In this document: piece by piece, positions 53,016-63,200 of the stretch | Layout: the number at the start of each line of letters is the position of its first letter | How positions within the stretch are numbered: position 1 is the stretch's first letter | DNA from: Phytopythium helicoides | Lineage: Eukaryota > Oomycota > Peronosporomycetes > Pythiales > Pythiaceae | Direction: 5' to 3' | Assembly: GCA_024867545.1 (NCBI GenBank) | Contig: JANFNE010000006.1 | Location: 992,001 to 1,056,000, forward strand | Length of the DNA: 64,000 bases | Position numbers and translations under genes: made by a program | The notes under the pieces: generated by a model | What the model saw: only the letters and a program-made list of their open reading frames with translations | Database searches by the model: none | Told to the model about the DNA's origin: nothing

Positions 53016-54959
53016 ATGATGAGATTGCTTGTTGGCGACGAACCCACTGCGACTAGTTCTGTGTCCATCAACCTCGACACTAGCAGTGAGTCCGTCGCAG
53101 AAACCAAACCAAGTCTGGCGGAGGAGAGCAGCGATGCTCTACCCACAACCAAGTCTGAGTTGGAGAGAGCGCTGTCCATTCCAGTATTGTCGCAACCACC
53201 ACGTATTGGACCGACCAACTTTGAAAAGATCCGTATGCTTGGCGCAGGCTCAACCGGGAGGGTGTACCTGGTTCGCAGTGTTGTACGTCAAATACTGTAC
53301 TACTGATCAGGCTTCTTGCACACCGTTGACTTCTTTCGTTTGATGTCAGGGGCTTGAAACCGAAGGCTTCTTTGCCATGAAGGTTGTCAAGAAGAGCGAG
53401 TTAATCAAGATGAACCGTGTGCAGCGCATACTGACCGAAAAGCACATTCTATCGACTGCACACCACCCGTTTATAGTAGGACTGGACTTCACGTTTCAGA
53501 CCCCAGACTTCTTCTACCTAATCATGCAGTACTGTGCTGGTGGTGAATTCTTTTCTTTTCTGAAGCGCCAAGACAAGCAGCTGCTCTCGGAGTCACAAGC
53601 TCGCTTTTACGCCGCAGAGGTTCTGCTCGCTCTGGAATATCTGCATCTACTTGGTGTCGTCTACCGCGACCTCAAGCCTGAGAATATTCTTGTTCACGAA
53701 TCTGGACACATTATGCTGTCCGATTTCGACTTGGCTCGCGAGATAAAGCCACAGCTACCTGTTGAGGTCGCCATCCCTCCCAATGTGCGATCTCAATCGT
53801 TTGGTCAGCGTCGATCAATCGCTGTCGCCTTTTCTTCTGCTAAGCTTGACGGTTCTGATGACGTTATTGGACAGCCTGTGCGCCGTCGCTCATGTTGTGC
53901 TCGCCTTTGCGGACCTCCACCATTCTACCCCGTAGTAGATGTTGAATCCCATTTGGACAAAGGAGAGAAAATGGCTTCATTCGTAGGGACTCACGAGTAC
54001 GTGGCACCTGAGATATTCTCTGAAGAGGGCTATGCTGGATCAGTGGACTGGTGGGCATATGGCATCTTGCTGTACGAAATGGTGTTTGGGAGGACCCCAT
54101 TCAAGGGTGCGTCGAAAAAGGAGACGCTTGAGAACATCATTGACGTAACTGAGGAAGTCACATTCCCTGAGGACATCGCTATCAGTAATGAGTGCAAAGA
54201 CCTCATCAGTAAATTGCTCGCCAAAGATAGAGCCCAGCGTCTCCAGAACCCACTGTCCATCAAGGCACACTCGTTCTTTCGCACTGTTGCATGGCCACGT
54301 AAGTATTATGTAGATTCGTTTTGATAGATGATGCGCTGGAGATTGTAAAGCAACTCACAATTGTGCGATGCTTAGTTATTCGGCATCAGAAGCCTCCAAT
54401 CATCCCGACGTTTGTCCACTCTCTCAAAGAAAAAGAGATTCGTCGCGATCGCACAGGTGAGTTTGACAACGAAGTCCCATACGCCAAGGGAGTCAATAGC
54501 CCGCGAGCTGGTCGACGCAACAAGCAAAAGCAGACGGCGACCCCAGCGTCCGTTCAAAACTCCGGAACAAGGTCTACCCTGAATTCGACACCGGAGGAAG
54601 ATGCTGAGCCAGCAGGAACACTAGAATCGAGAATACCGGAGGCGGTAACGCCAGTCTCAACGATTGATAGTGTCTCGGCCACAAACGTGGATCGGTCGCG
54701 CTCAAGCTCCTCAAGTCGGTTTACAAAGGTGGGGACAGATCAAGGTGTATCCGGTTCAGGTAATCTTCAAACATCGAAGTCCCTTCCAGAAATTAGCAGT
54801 CTGAATGCAGCAGGTGGAGCGACAGCTGATGACCTCATTCTCTCCTTTGACTACGCTGGGAGGTCATCATCACGGTACTGGAGCTCAACTGAGTCTAGTC
54901 GAACGCTCCGGGAGTCGCTGTCAGAGTTGGAATCGCAAGATTCCCCACAGAAACAATAA
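53016..54959 (+). CDS. AGC-family Ser/Thr protein kinase, AGCVIII/Nrc2-like (DFD type)
   Basis: Three exons (53016-53282, 53350-54298, 54376-54959) give 599 residues. The Gly loop is GAGSTGRVYLVR, the VAIK-type lysine is in FFAMKVVKK, and the catalytic loop is YRDLKPENILV. The metal site is DFD, not DFG, which is characteristic of plant AGCVIII and fungal Nrc2/Fpk kinases. An insertion of about 80 residues separates DFD from the activation segment SFVGTHEYVAPEIF. It holds a basic Cys-rich stretch (RRRSCCARLCGPPPF) like the membrane-targeting insertion of plant AGCVIII kinases. The AGC tail has LIRHQKPPIIPTF; no clear FxxF hydrophobic motif was seen. The C-terminal ~170 residues are Ser/Thr-rich and disordered. 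Flippase or polarity control is inferred from family. Confidence 0.9.
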
Positions 54960-54989
54960 ACAAACAAGCATGGCGAAAAAAACCGTGAC

Positions 54990-57900
54990 CTATATTTGCT
55001 TTGACACTGTAGCACCACGAATGCTTCTCGTAAAATCTTGGCATCTATCTCGATTAATCCATGCGTACTTGGCAATAATTTCGCTTTCCCATTGCATCCA
55101 GCCCTCAACAATGGGATCAGATGCGGGATTTGCTTCTATGAGACTCCTACTCAATTGCTGTAGAAATAGCGATGATTCTTGTCCTTTTCCTGCGTCACCG
55201 AGGGTATTGACGTAGAAATTTGCTGCCAGTTCGATAGGATACTGGAGCAGTCGGGCTACATCTTGTGGTGGAAAATTAGATTCTCGTAAAAGAGTGGTGA
55301 ACGTGTTGAGCTCGACGAGTAAATCAGCTCCGCTGGACGTCCCCCGAAGCGTGGCGAAGTCTACTGCAAGTGACAAATTAACCACCTGTGCTTCATCAAG
55401 ACACCGAAGAGTGATAGTGATTGATTGTGAGACTTCGTCAATGTTGGAGTCAGGGCTAGCACGGATAACGTGACTGAGAACCATGAATATGAGCGAAAAC
55501 ACCTTGTCTCGGGATCTCATGTGCTCACGAGAACCTATTGTGGTATGGTAACGGATTAGCCGCTGGAACCACGAAATTTGGAATGGGAGCATTTGAAGCA
55601 TGCTCGATTCACTCTTCAATCTCTTCAAATTCAATGAGATCCAAGTGATCAGCCATGTGCTTGCTAGCTGGAACTTGTTACTCTCAAACTCCAAAGGTAG
55701 ATACACAAAATTCGCGATATGCAGGTACGCTATCTCCCACACTTTAACGGTGGATGATATTGACGCAATATTCTTGCTTGTGAATGCTTGTGAATATATG
55801 AACGCGCTCTCCAGCCACTGAGAAAAAGACTGTATCACAACGACGCTTGCGCTCGATATATCTTCAACTTGTAATCTTTCGATAACTTGTTGAAACGCCT
55901 TACGCTCCGCGTCTTGCTTAAGGGTCCGAGTTTTGTCAATAACGTGAATCTTATCGTCCTCAATCCATCCTTTACCCACTCTCAACAGAGACCTCCACAG
56001 CACAAGGACATTTACACCATAGTCACCTGTTATAGTGTGTAAGTGTTTGACAGCAGTACTAACGGCCGTCGCTTTTGTTAAAATTGCATGGATAGCATGT
56101 TGTAAGTCTTCATGAATGTTGGAGTCCTCGTCGTCTGGCTGCTCTTTGGTGTGGAAGGTCATCAATTGTGCAATACTCAGCATCCCTGCCAGCCAATAGC
56201 TAGTCTTGAAGGAATCAGAATCCGGTCGCAACGCAATGCTATGCAAACTCATCAACAGACTTTTGGTTATCGCTTCGGAGCATGGATGGAGGTTTGATCG
56301 TAGCACCGCATCAAACATGTATGGGAGCCACAGCAGGACAAATGCTTTGTCAAAAATCATCGACGATGTAGGTATCGCGCAAACAGGCGTATCACTTGAT
56401 ATCAATTCCAGTGCGGTCAAGGCGCGCCGTAACGCCGGTATGACTTTGCTATCTGTTTCATCACCAAATATTGTATCAAAAACCCCAATACCCATGAGAG
56501 CCTTGGCGAGTGTTTGCACAACGCACTCGACGACAAGTACGTTAGATTGGCGTTGAATCACTGCTAACAAAGCCTCTCGCGTGCTTGTTGCTTCGCATTT
56601 CAACAGAGTCTTGACTAGCACACTAGTCAAGGACCACAAATCTGGTAGAGATCCAACGCGAAGGTACGATCGAATAGCCATCTCCGCGCGAATCAAAGCA
56701 AAAGATGGAGACGAGTCCGCTCGAAGTAACCCATGCGCAGAATCGCGCAATCCAGCCTTTCGACCAAGTTTCGTCTTTGCAAGCGCCTTCAGTACTCCTG
56801 TAATGGAAGGTTCCAGGTTTCGCATCATTGTTCGCAGACCATGGCATTGATCTGGTGCCCAGTATGCGAGTCGGCTGCAGTGGACTGCAAGTTCCAAAAA
56901 TGTCTCGCGTCCAATGGACGCTTCACGACAAGACTCAATTGCCAGTGCCCATCGCTTCAATTGATGAATCAATTCGCCTAGCACCCCATTTTGCTCCAAC
57001 CGTTTGACTGCGCTCTTCATGCGACCCGGTTCAGCGACTGAAGCGGCACGAAACACTTCTTTGAGCACTTCGTTCGAATGCGAAACCCGAGACCGCGAAC
57101 CTTCCTGGTCTTGGCTCTCTACGAAGATTTCGGAGCTGCCAGTTTTTACTTCTGATAGCTCGGCTGTAGCTATCATTCGCGTGATCAGATCAAACAAGTC
57201 ATTTTCAAGATGCTGAGGGTAATTCGTTGCGCGCTGAAGAGTCTCTGAGAGGAACATCAACACACTCGGCTTCTCGGTGGTAAGTGCGCTGCTTTCGCTA
57301 TTGTACAATTCAATCAGCTCCTTGAAGATGTTCATCTTGATCACTGCATGGGATCCCCACTTGGTCGCTGGAGACGTAGGCGCTTCCGACTCTTGGCTCA
57401 GCACGAATTCGTCCCACGCGCAGCAAAGCCCCACAAGGGGTGAAATATATTTGTTGTCCAGCTCGGAATCACTCAGCAGTTTGTTGGCTGTGCACATACA
57501 TTCCACAAAAACGTCTTGGTTCTCGCGAAGAGAAGCATATCCTCGCGTGGAATTTCCAGCTTGAAAGCTCATGCGCATCGCAGGCAGCAAGATAGTTCGA
57601 ATACCCAGCCATATTTCATCAGCTCCTATTCCTCCTGGTGAATGAACCAAGGTTCGTAATATTCTCGTAATGAGTTCACTCATCCACCGAGCGCCCAACG
57701 TTTTCAGTATTGGAGCCATGACCTGGTGAATTCTTGCTTGGTCTGTCGTTTCTCGCATCAAGCTGCGATGGATTTGCCCACCGCTTGAAATTCTCGACCC
57801 ACTAGATAGTATAAGCATGCGGGCAACATGAAGGCAGTAAACTTTTAAATCACGTGCAAGCATCGAATCGCCAGATAACTTGTCAGCAGTGAACACAGTT

Positions 57901-59543
57901 GCAACGCAATCTTCAATTGATACAAACCACTCAATCCCTTCAGAGCCTGATCCTGGTATGGGAGAGCTGTGACACTGGTTATTAGAGAGAAACACCAAGT
58001 CCCACAATTCCATCCAGCGGGTGGTATCTCTAGCTATATGGCTCGCACATCGCAAACCGTCGAGTAGTGTTCTTGTATTTCGCTTCTTCATCGAGGAGTT
58101 CTGCTCTCCTGGCATACTTGGTAAAGAAGTTACTGTGTCATTTAAGGCAGATAATACAATCTGGAGGTACTCAAAACAACGATCTCGAACGACTTTGTTG
58201 ACGGAAGGAGTGCTGCTGGATACGATAGTCCTCTGACGGGGCTTGGAGTCGTACGAACAGCATAGATCGGTCACTTGAGAAAACACACACAATATCTCCG
58301 ATACGTCTTCCCACTTTATCGACTGGAAGACTCGACATACAACTCGGCATCCTACTGATGGGGTAAGCGAGTGTGGTAATGGAGATACCTTCAGTCCCGA
58401 CCGAATTGCAGCCTGAGCGAAGGTATCGGACCTTGCGCACTGTAGAATAGCGTCGCAAAGTCGCACTTGGTTATCTTGGGCATGATTTGACAGCTCTCTT
58501 TGCCACGCCAGGCGCCACAAACCACGTACTTGAGTGTTTCCGTTAGAGCTGCTAGAGTTCGAACCGCTTGACGAAGTTACATTTCTGCAGATCTCTTCAT
58601 ACTGCTGAAATGTAATGCTTTTCGGATGCAAAGACCTTTTCCTACTTGATAGAACTCGCACTCGTTCGGTTTCGTAGGTTGATACAGCACTTGAGGGGGA
58701 ATTCATACCAGAGGTCGTGAGCGCTTCTCGCAACGTAACCAAAGCGTCTACGCTTTCCGTTCGCACGCTTGAACTCTGGAAATGTTGCATCTTAGCAAGA
58801 CAACCCTTCGTCATCTGTAAAATCCGCTGCCAGCGATCGCTCTGGCGATTTAAACTCCTCGCGGAAGCACGATCATCATCAACACCGCAGCAATAATCAC
58901 ACAGCTGAGGCGTCGATTTTCCAGTGGCATACGTTTGCTCGGCCGTGCGCGGCTTCCTCGACGCCCTCGAGTCTGCCACGGCCTCCAGCAGCTCCTCTGC
59001 CAGCATAGCCGCGACCTCTGCAATCCACCGAAGATCAGCTTCACTTGTTCCTTCTCGCTGCTTGGCCACCAGCCACTGCATCGCGCTCGTCGCCAAATAG
59101 AGTCGAACCGCCAGCGGCAAGTGCGTGCTCTTGGGTCGCCCTCTGCTGCCGGTCTCTACCGCCACGGCCTTGATCAGCGTCGGGTACCCGCTCTCTACCA
59201 GCTCTCTCGTCACCTCGGGCTCATCCAGCAGCGCGCTCTGCGCCAGCACGAGGCTCAGCGCGCGCGTGGCCTGCGCGGCGTCCCCCGGCGAGCGCGCGTC
59301 GCCCACCCAGAGCCTCCAGGCCGCCAGCGCGCGCCGCTTGAGCACGGGGAAGCGCCGCAGCGCGCGCAGCTCCCGCGGCGGCGGCGCCAGCAGCGCGCAC
59401 TCGCACAGCGCGTGGGCTGAGCCGGGGCCGCCCGCGGCCGGCGCAGAGGCCAACAGCGCGCGCACGCCCGCGTCCACCGAGGCCCGCGCGGCGTCCATGG
59501 GCTGACTGCCGGCCGCGCTTGACCGCCGGGGCGGAGAGACCAT
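54990..59543 (-). CDS. Large orphan helical-repeat protein, 1517 aa
   Basis: A single exon of 1517 residues from the ATG at 59543. The frame is open further upstream to another ATG at 59768, which would add 75 Arg/Ser/Pro-rich residues; the first choice avoids overlap with a divergent small ORF. The protein is mostly amphipathic helices of HEAT-like spacing, with a Ser/Asn-rich linker near residues 330-350 (SSSGSNSSSSNGN). No family was recognised; a Fanconi- or proteasome-adaptor-like solenoid would be a guess. The stop lies 30 bp from the kinase stop on the other strand, so 3' UTRs must overlap. The 5' 600 bp are far more GC-rich than the rest. Confidence 0.72.
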   Translation of the reverse strand: MVSPPRRSSAAGSQPMDAARASVDAGVRALLASAPAAGGPGSAHALCECALLAPPPRELRALRRFPVLKRRALAAWRLWVGDARSPGDAAQATRALSLVLAQSALLDEPEVTRELVESGYPTLIKAVAVETGSRGRPKSTHLPLAVRLYLATSAMQWLVAKQREGTSEADLRWIAEVAAMLAEELLEAVADSRASRKPRTAEQTYATGKSTPQLCDYCCGVDDDRASARSLNRQSDRWQRILQMTKGCLAKMQHFQSSSVRTESVDALVTLREALTTSGMNSPSSAVSTYETERVRVLSSRKRSLHPKSITFQQYEEICRNVTSSSGSNSSSSNGNTQVRGLWRLAWQRELSNHAQDNQVRLCDAILQCARSDTFAQAAIRSGLKVSPLPHSLTPSVGCRVVCRVFQSIKWEDVSEILCVFSQVTDLCCSYDSKPRQRTIVSSSTPSVNKVVRDRCFEYLQIVLSALNDTVTSLPSMPGEQNSSMKKRNTRTLLDGLRCASHIARDTTRWMELWDLVFLSNNQCHSSPIPGSGSEGIEWFVSIEDCVATVFTADKLSGDSMLARDLKVYCLHVARMLILSSGSRISSGGQIHRSLMRETTDQARIHQVMAPILKTLGARWMSELITRILRTLVHSPGGIGADEIWLGIRTILLPAMRMSFQAGNSTRGYASLRENQDVFVECMCTANKLLSDSELDNKYISPLVGLCCAWDEFVLSQESEAPTSPATKWGSHAVIKMNIFKELIELYNSESSALTTEKPSVLMFLSETLQRATNYPQHLENDLFDLITRMIATAELSEVKTGSSEIFVESQDQEGSRSRVSHSNEVLKEVFRAASVAEPGRMKSAVKRLEQNGVLGELIHQLKRWALAIESCREASIGRETFLELAVHCSRLAYWAPDQCHGLRTMMRNLEPSITGVLKALAKTKLGRKAGLRDSAHGLLRADSSPSFALIRAEMAIRSYLRVGSLPDLWSLTSVLVKTLLKCEATSTREALLAVIQRQSNVLVVECVVQTLAKALMGIGVFDTIFGDETDSKVIPALRRALTALELISSDTPVCAIPTSSMIFDKAFVLLWLPYMFDAVLRSNLHPCSEAITKSLLMSLHSIALRPDSDSFKTSYWLAGMLSIAQLMTFHTKEQPDDEDSNIHEDLQHAIHAILTKATAVSTAVKHLHTITGDYGVNVLVLWRSLLRVGKGWIEDDKIHVIDKTRTLKQDAERKAFQQVIERLQVEDISSASVVVIQSFSQWLESAFIYSQAFTSKNIASISSTVKVWEIAYLHIANFVYLPLEFESNKFQLASTWLITWISLNLKRLKSESSMLQMLPFQISWFQRLIRYHTTIGSREHMRSRDKVFSLIFMVLSHVIRASPDSNIDEVSQSITITLRCLDEAQVVNLSLAVDFATLRGTSSGADLLVELNTFTTLLRESNFPPQDVARLLQYPIELAANFYVNTLGDAGKGQESSLFLQQLSRSLIEANPASDPIVEGWMQWESEIIAKYAWINRDRCQDFTRSIRGATVSKQI

Positions 59544-59766
59544 CACTCCTGCGCACTTTCCGAGGGAAACCGCGGCGGCGGCTTCAACTCGGATGCATGC
59601 AGCGGTGGGGAGCTCGTGCTCCGGCCCGAACCAGCGCTGAGGTGGCTCCAAGCAGACAGGGCTGCGGGATGGAGAGTGGCAGCGCTCGCTGGTGCTCCGC
59701 GTCCGTTGGCCGGCCACTTGTCGACTCGCTGGCTGCGGCGCTCGACTGCGTGTGGGTGACTTCGCC

Positions 59767-59994
59767 ATGAGCGCGTCGCAGGAAAAGGCGGAGGCGGCGA
59801 TGGCCACGTCGATGGCTGACGACAGGGAGCGGAGGAGCGAGCTGCTCGCGTTTGCAGCCGGCCGCGCGCAGGGAGACGTCGCGCAGTTCCTGCTGACGCA
59901 CCCGGCGAACGCTGCGGCGCCGCAGAGTTCGCAGGCGCTCGGGGTGCTCTGGGCGCTCGACAGCCGGCCGGCGATGCATGGCAAGTGGTGCTGA
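59767..59994 (+). CDS. Possible small protein, 75 aa (doubtful)
   Basis: The ATG at 59767 opens 75 codons, starting MSASQEKAEAAMATSMADD and continuing with an amphipathic RERRSELLAFAAGRAQGDVAQFLLTH. Its start codon overlaps, on the opposite strand, the alternative upstream ATG of the orphan gene. There is no recognised domain. The GC-rich setting makes chance frames likely. Confidence 0.35.
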   Translation: MSASQEKAEAAMATSMADDRERRSELLAFAAGRAQGDVAQFLLTHPANAAAPQSSQALGVLWALDSRPAMHGKWC

Positions 59995-60294
59995 GAGCAG
60001 GGAACGACTGCAAACTGTGCGCGCGCGTAAGGCAAAGCAAATCTAACATGTATGAGGACTGAACCTGGGCCGCGGTGCGTCTTGCCGCCGCCGGCACAAA
60101 TACAACGTCAACGCCACGTCTCGCCGCTCGACCGCGAGCTGCACCTGCCCGCGTCTCCTCTCGTCCTACGCCGCCCTTCTTCCTATTGCCTGCCGCTTTG
60201 TCGCCTGCCGCCAACGCAGCAGCGACCCGGTGCGATCCTTCCGCGCCGCGCTTGCTTGCTCCTCCGCTTGCATATTACTTCGCTATTACTCCGT
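59995..60294. other. Intergenic region downstream of clathrin heavy chain
   Basis: 300 bp that probably holds the clathrin 3' UTR. It is Cys/Pro-codon-like GC-rich DNA with nothing recognised. An upstream extension of a minus-strand frame reaches 60035 without an ATG beyond 59768. Confidence 0.4.
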
Positions 60295-63200
60295 CTAATA
60301 GCCGTAGCCACCACCGTACGGGTTGTTCGCCGGCATGCCGCCGTACGGGTTGCTCGTCTGCATGCCGCCACTCATGCCCATCGGCGCAGCCATGCCGCCC
60401 ATGCCCATGCCCATGCCAGGGTTCATGCCCATGCCCATGCCGTACTGCGCCGACGGGTCGTTGTACGCCGTGGCCGCGATCTGCATCATCGGCTGCATGC
60501 CGCCACCCATGCCGTAGCCAGCATCAAGGCCAGGAGCCTCGACAGCAGCTGCGTCCTGCTTGACAGCCGTGCGCTCGTCCAGAACCTTCACCTTGTCGTT
60601 CAGGTTCTTGACGAACTGGATCATGTACGGCATGACGAAGTCCGTGTAGCCGTGGCGCCAAGCCAGCTCGAGCGCCACGTCCGGCTTGATCAGCTTGTAG
60701 CACGTGAACAGCGTCGCACAGAAGCACTCCTTGTCGTGCACCTGGACGAAGAAGCGCAGGATGTCCTCGGCAAGCTCAGGGTCCTCCGAGTCAGCGGCGC
60801 AGTCGATGCAGTCCTTGTACATCTTGTCAGCCTTCGACAGCTTCACCGACTGCGTGTACCGCTTGTTCTTACGGTACAGGTACGCAGCAATACGGCGGAA
60901 CTCGAGCAGCTCGTGCTTCTCAAGCTTCTGCGCAAGCGTGATCTGGTCAAAGTTGTCGTACGCGTCGATCGAGTCGCGCAGCGCGTTGTAGTCCTCGTCA
61001 TCCACCAGAATCTCGTTCAGTGCCTCATTGACAGCCGACAGGTTCTCCTTCTGCACGTCCTTCAGGTACTCCACCACCAGCGGCAGGTTGTTCGACTTGC
61101 GCAGCTGGTGCACCACGCGCGCGTGGTCCAGGTTCGGCGTCAGCACCTGAAGCAGGCGCGTCAGGTCGAGCGGGTGCTGCTCAAGGTAGAAGTTGATCGC
61201 CTTGTAGTGAATCTCCTGGTTGCGAACCTTCTGGATGCAGTCCAGGAACAGGTCGTGCGAGAACGCCACCGGGTGGTCAACCATCGTGCGGACAGCGTTG
61301 TCGAACTGACCGTCCTCCTTGTACAGGTACACGGCATGATCCCAGTGCAGTCCCTTCTCACAAGCACGCAGCACCTTCGACACGTTCATGCGCGAGTGGA
61401 AGATCTTGACATGCTCCATGAGCTTCGACGGCAGGTACTTCGAGTACAGAATCGCAAGCTCCGTGAAGATACCCGAGTGCGAGCCCTCCAGACCAAGTCC
61501 CTGCTCCATCAGCTTCAGCAGCTCGGTCGAGTGACCGCGCTTCTCGTAGTGAAGGATCAACTCCTCAAGGTGGTCCGGGTGCACGATGATGTGCAGACCA
61601 CAGAGCCCGGCAAGACGGAACTCATTAACGTCAACACAAGCATAGTTGACCTCCTTCCACGTGCCCACCGAGTTAGCCTTGGTAGCAGCGTCCACGGCCT
61701 CGCGGAATTTGCCCAGACGCACGAAACAGATCGCGAGCTTGGCGTTGTTGTTGATGTTCTGGAACAGCAGCTTGGCCGCGTTGTACATGCCTTCATCGTA
61801 GCAGCGCTCACCAATGTTCTGGATCTGCGCCACGTTCGGGGCCGAGATGAACTCCTCAAGGTCAGAGTACTTCTCCGTCTTGGCGTACGCGTAAATGAGC
61901 GACGTGTCGAGGTACTGCTCTTTGACCGTGTTGCGCGCCATCTTGAGGTACGGAATCAGAGCGTTGTAGTCATCCGCGCGCTCGGCGGCAGCGATCACGT
62001 CCACGTAAGCACTGGCGTCGTTCGCCTTGATGAAAGCCGAGAGCGAGTCGTGCACCATGTTGCGGTCAAGCTGCGACTTGGCAAGGCGCGACCACACCTC
62101 CGACTCGTTGCAGCGGTCCGCAAACTCGTACGCGCGCTCGTAGTCCTTGATGTAGTCGAGCAGCACACCAATAGCCTCCACATTGTGGTTCGTCTTCTTG
62201 TAAATGACGAAACCCTCCTCATACAGCTGGTACTGCTCGCCAACGGCGATGCGGGCGATCTCAGGGCCGTCAAAGTTGTCAAGACGGTTCACGTAGTCCA
62301 TGACCTTCTCCTGCCCAGCCTTGATCGCCGTCAGAATCAGAAGATTCTGCAGGTTCTTGTTGCTCGAGAAGTCCGTGCCCTGGAGCACAATGCGCTCCAG
62401 CAGCTCAATGAGCTCATTCGGCAGCTCGGCGTTCATGAACGCGCGCACCGTCGTCGACACTTCATCCGGGTTCTTCGTCTCGGGCAGAGCCGTCTGCACG
62501 ATCTGGTCAATCAGCGCGCGACGGTTCGGCGACTCCTTCTCGCCCTCCTCCTGCTTCACAAGGACCTTACCCCACAGATCCAGGTCCTGACGCTCGACGA
62601 GGTAGCGAGCAAGGTCCTTGAACAGACCGTTCTCCGTGGTCACACGAACCAGGTCGTCGTCGCAAGCGCCACCAGCACGACGGTACGCAAGGTACGCAAG
62701 GGCGGGGTCCAGCTTCTCGCAGAACTTACCGACTACTTGCGAGTCGTAGAACTGGTTGTTCATCAGGAACTGCTGCGGGTCCTTGTTCAGCGTCACGTAA
62801 ATCTTGCCGACAGCGTTGTGGGTCGCCGTCTCGGTGTTGCCCTGGGCCACACGCGTCTCCAGCCACGGCTGCAGCAGACGAAGACGGTTGCGCTTCTCCA
62901 CCTGCTCGACGAGGTCGTCAACAGGGCACTGCGGGATCTGGTTCAGCAGGTTCTTGATGTAGTCCTCGTTGCAGTCCAGGTCGAGCAGCTTGCCGATAAC
63001 CGTCGGGGTCTTCTGCGGGCTCACCTTCGTCACGTACACCTCAATGTACTTGAGCAGGTTGTTCGAGTACAGGTACTGCGTCAGCTCCTCCACAAAGTCG
63101 TAGCGGTCGCACACATGAATGAGCGGGCGCGGGTCCTGCAGCTTCGACTCCTTCAGGAACTCCTTCACCTTGACCGGGTCGTACACAGAAGAGTCGCGGC

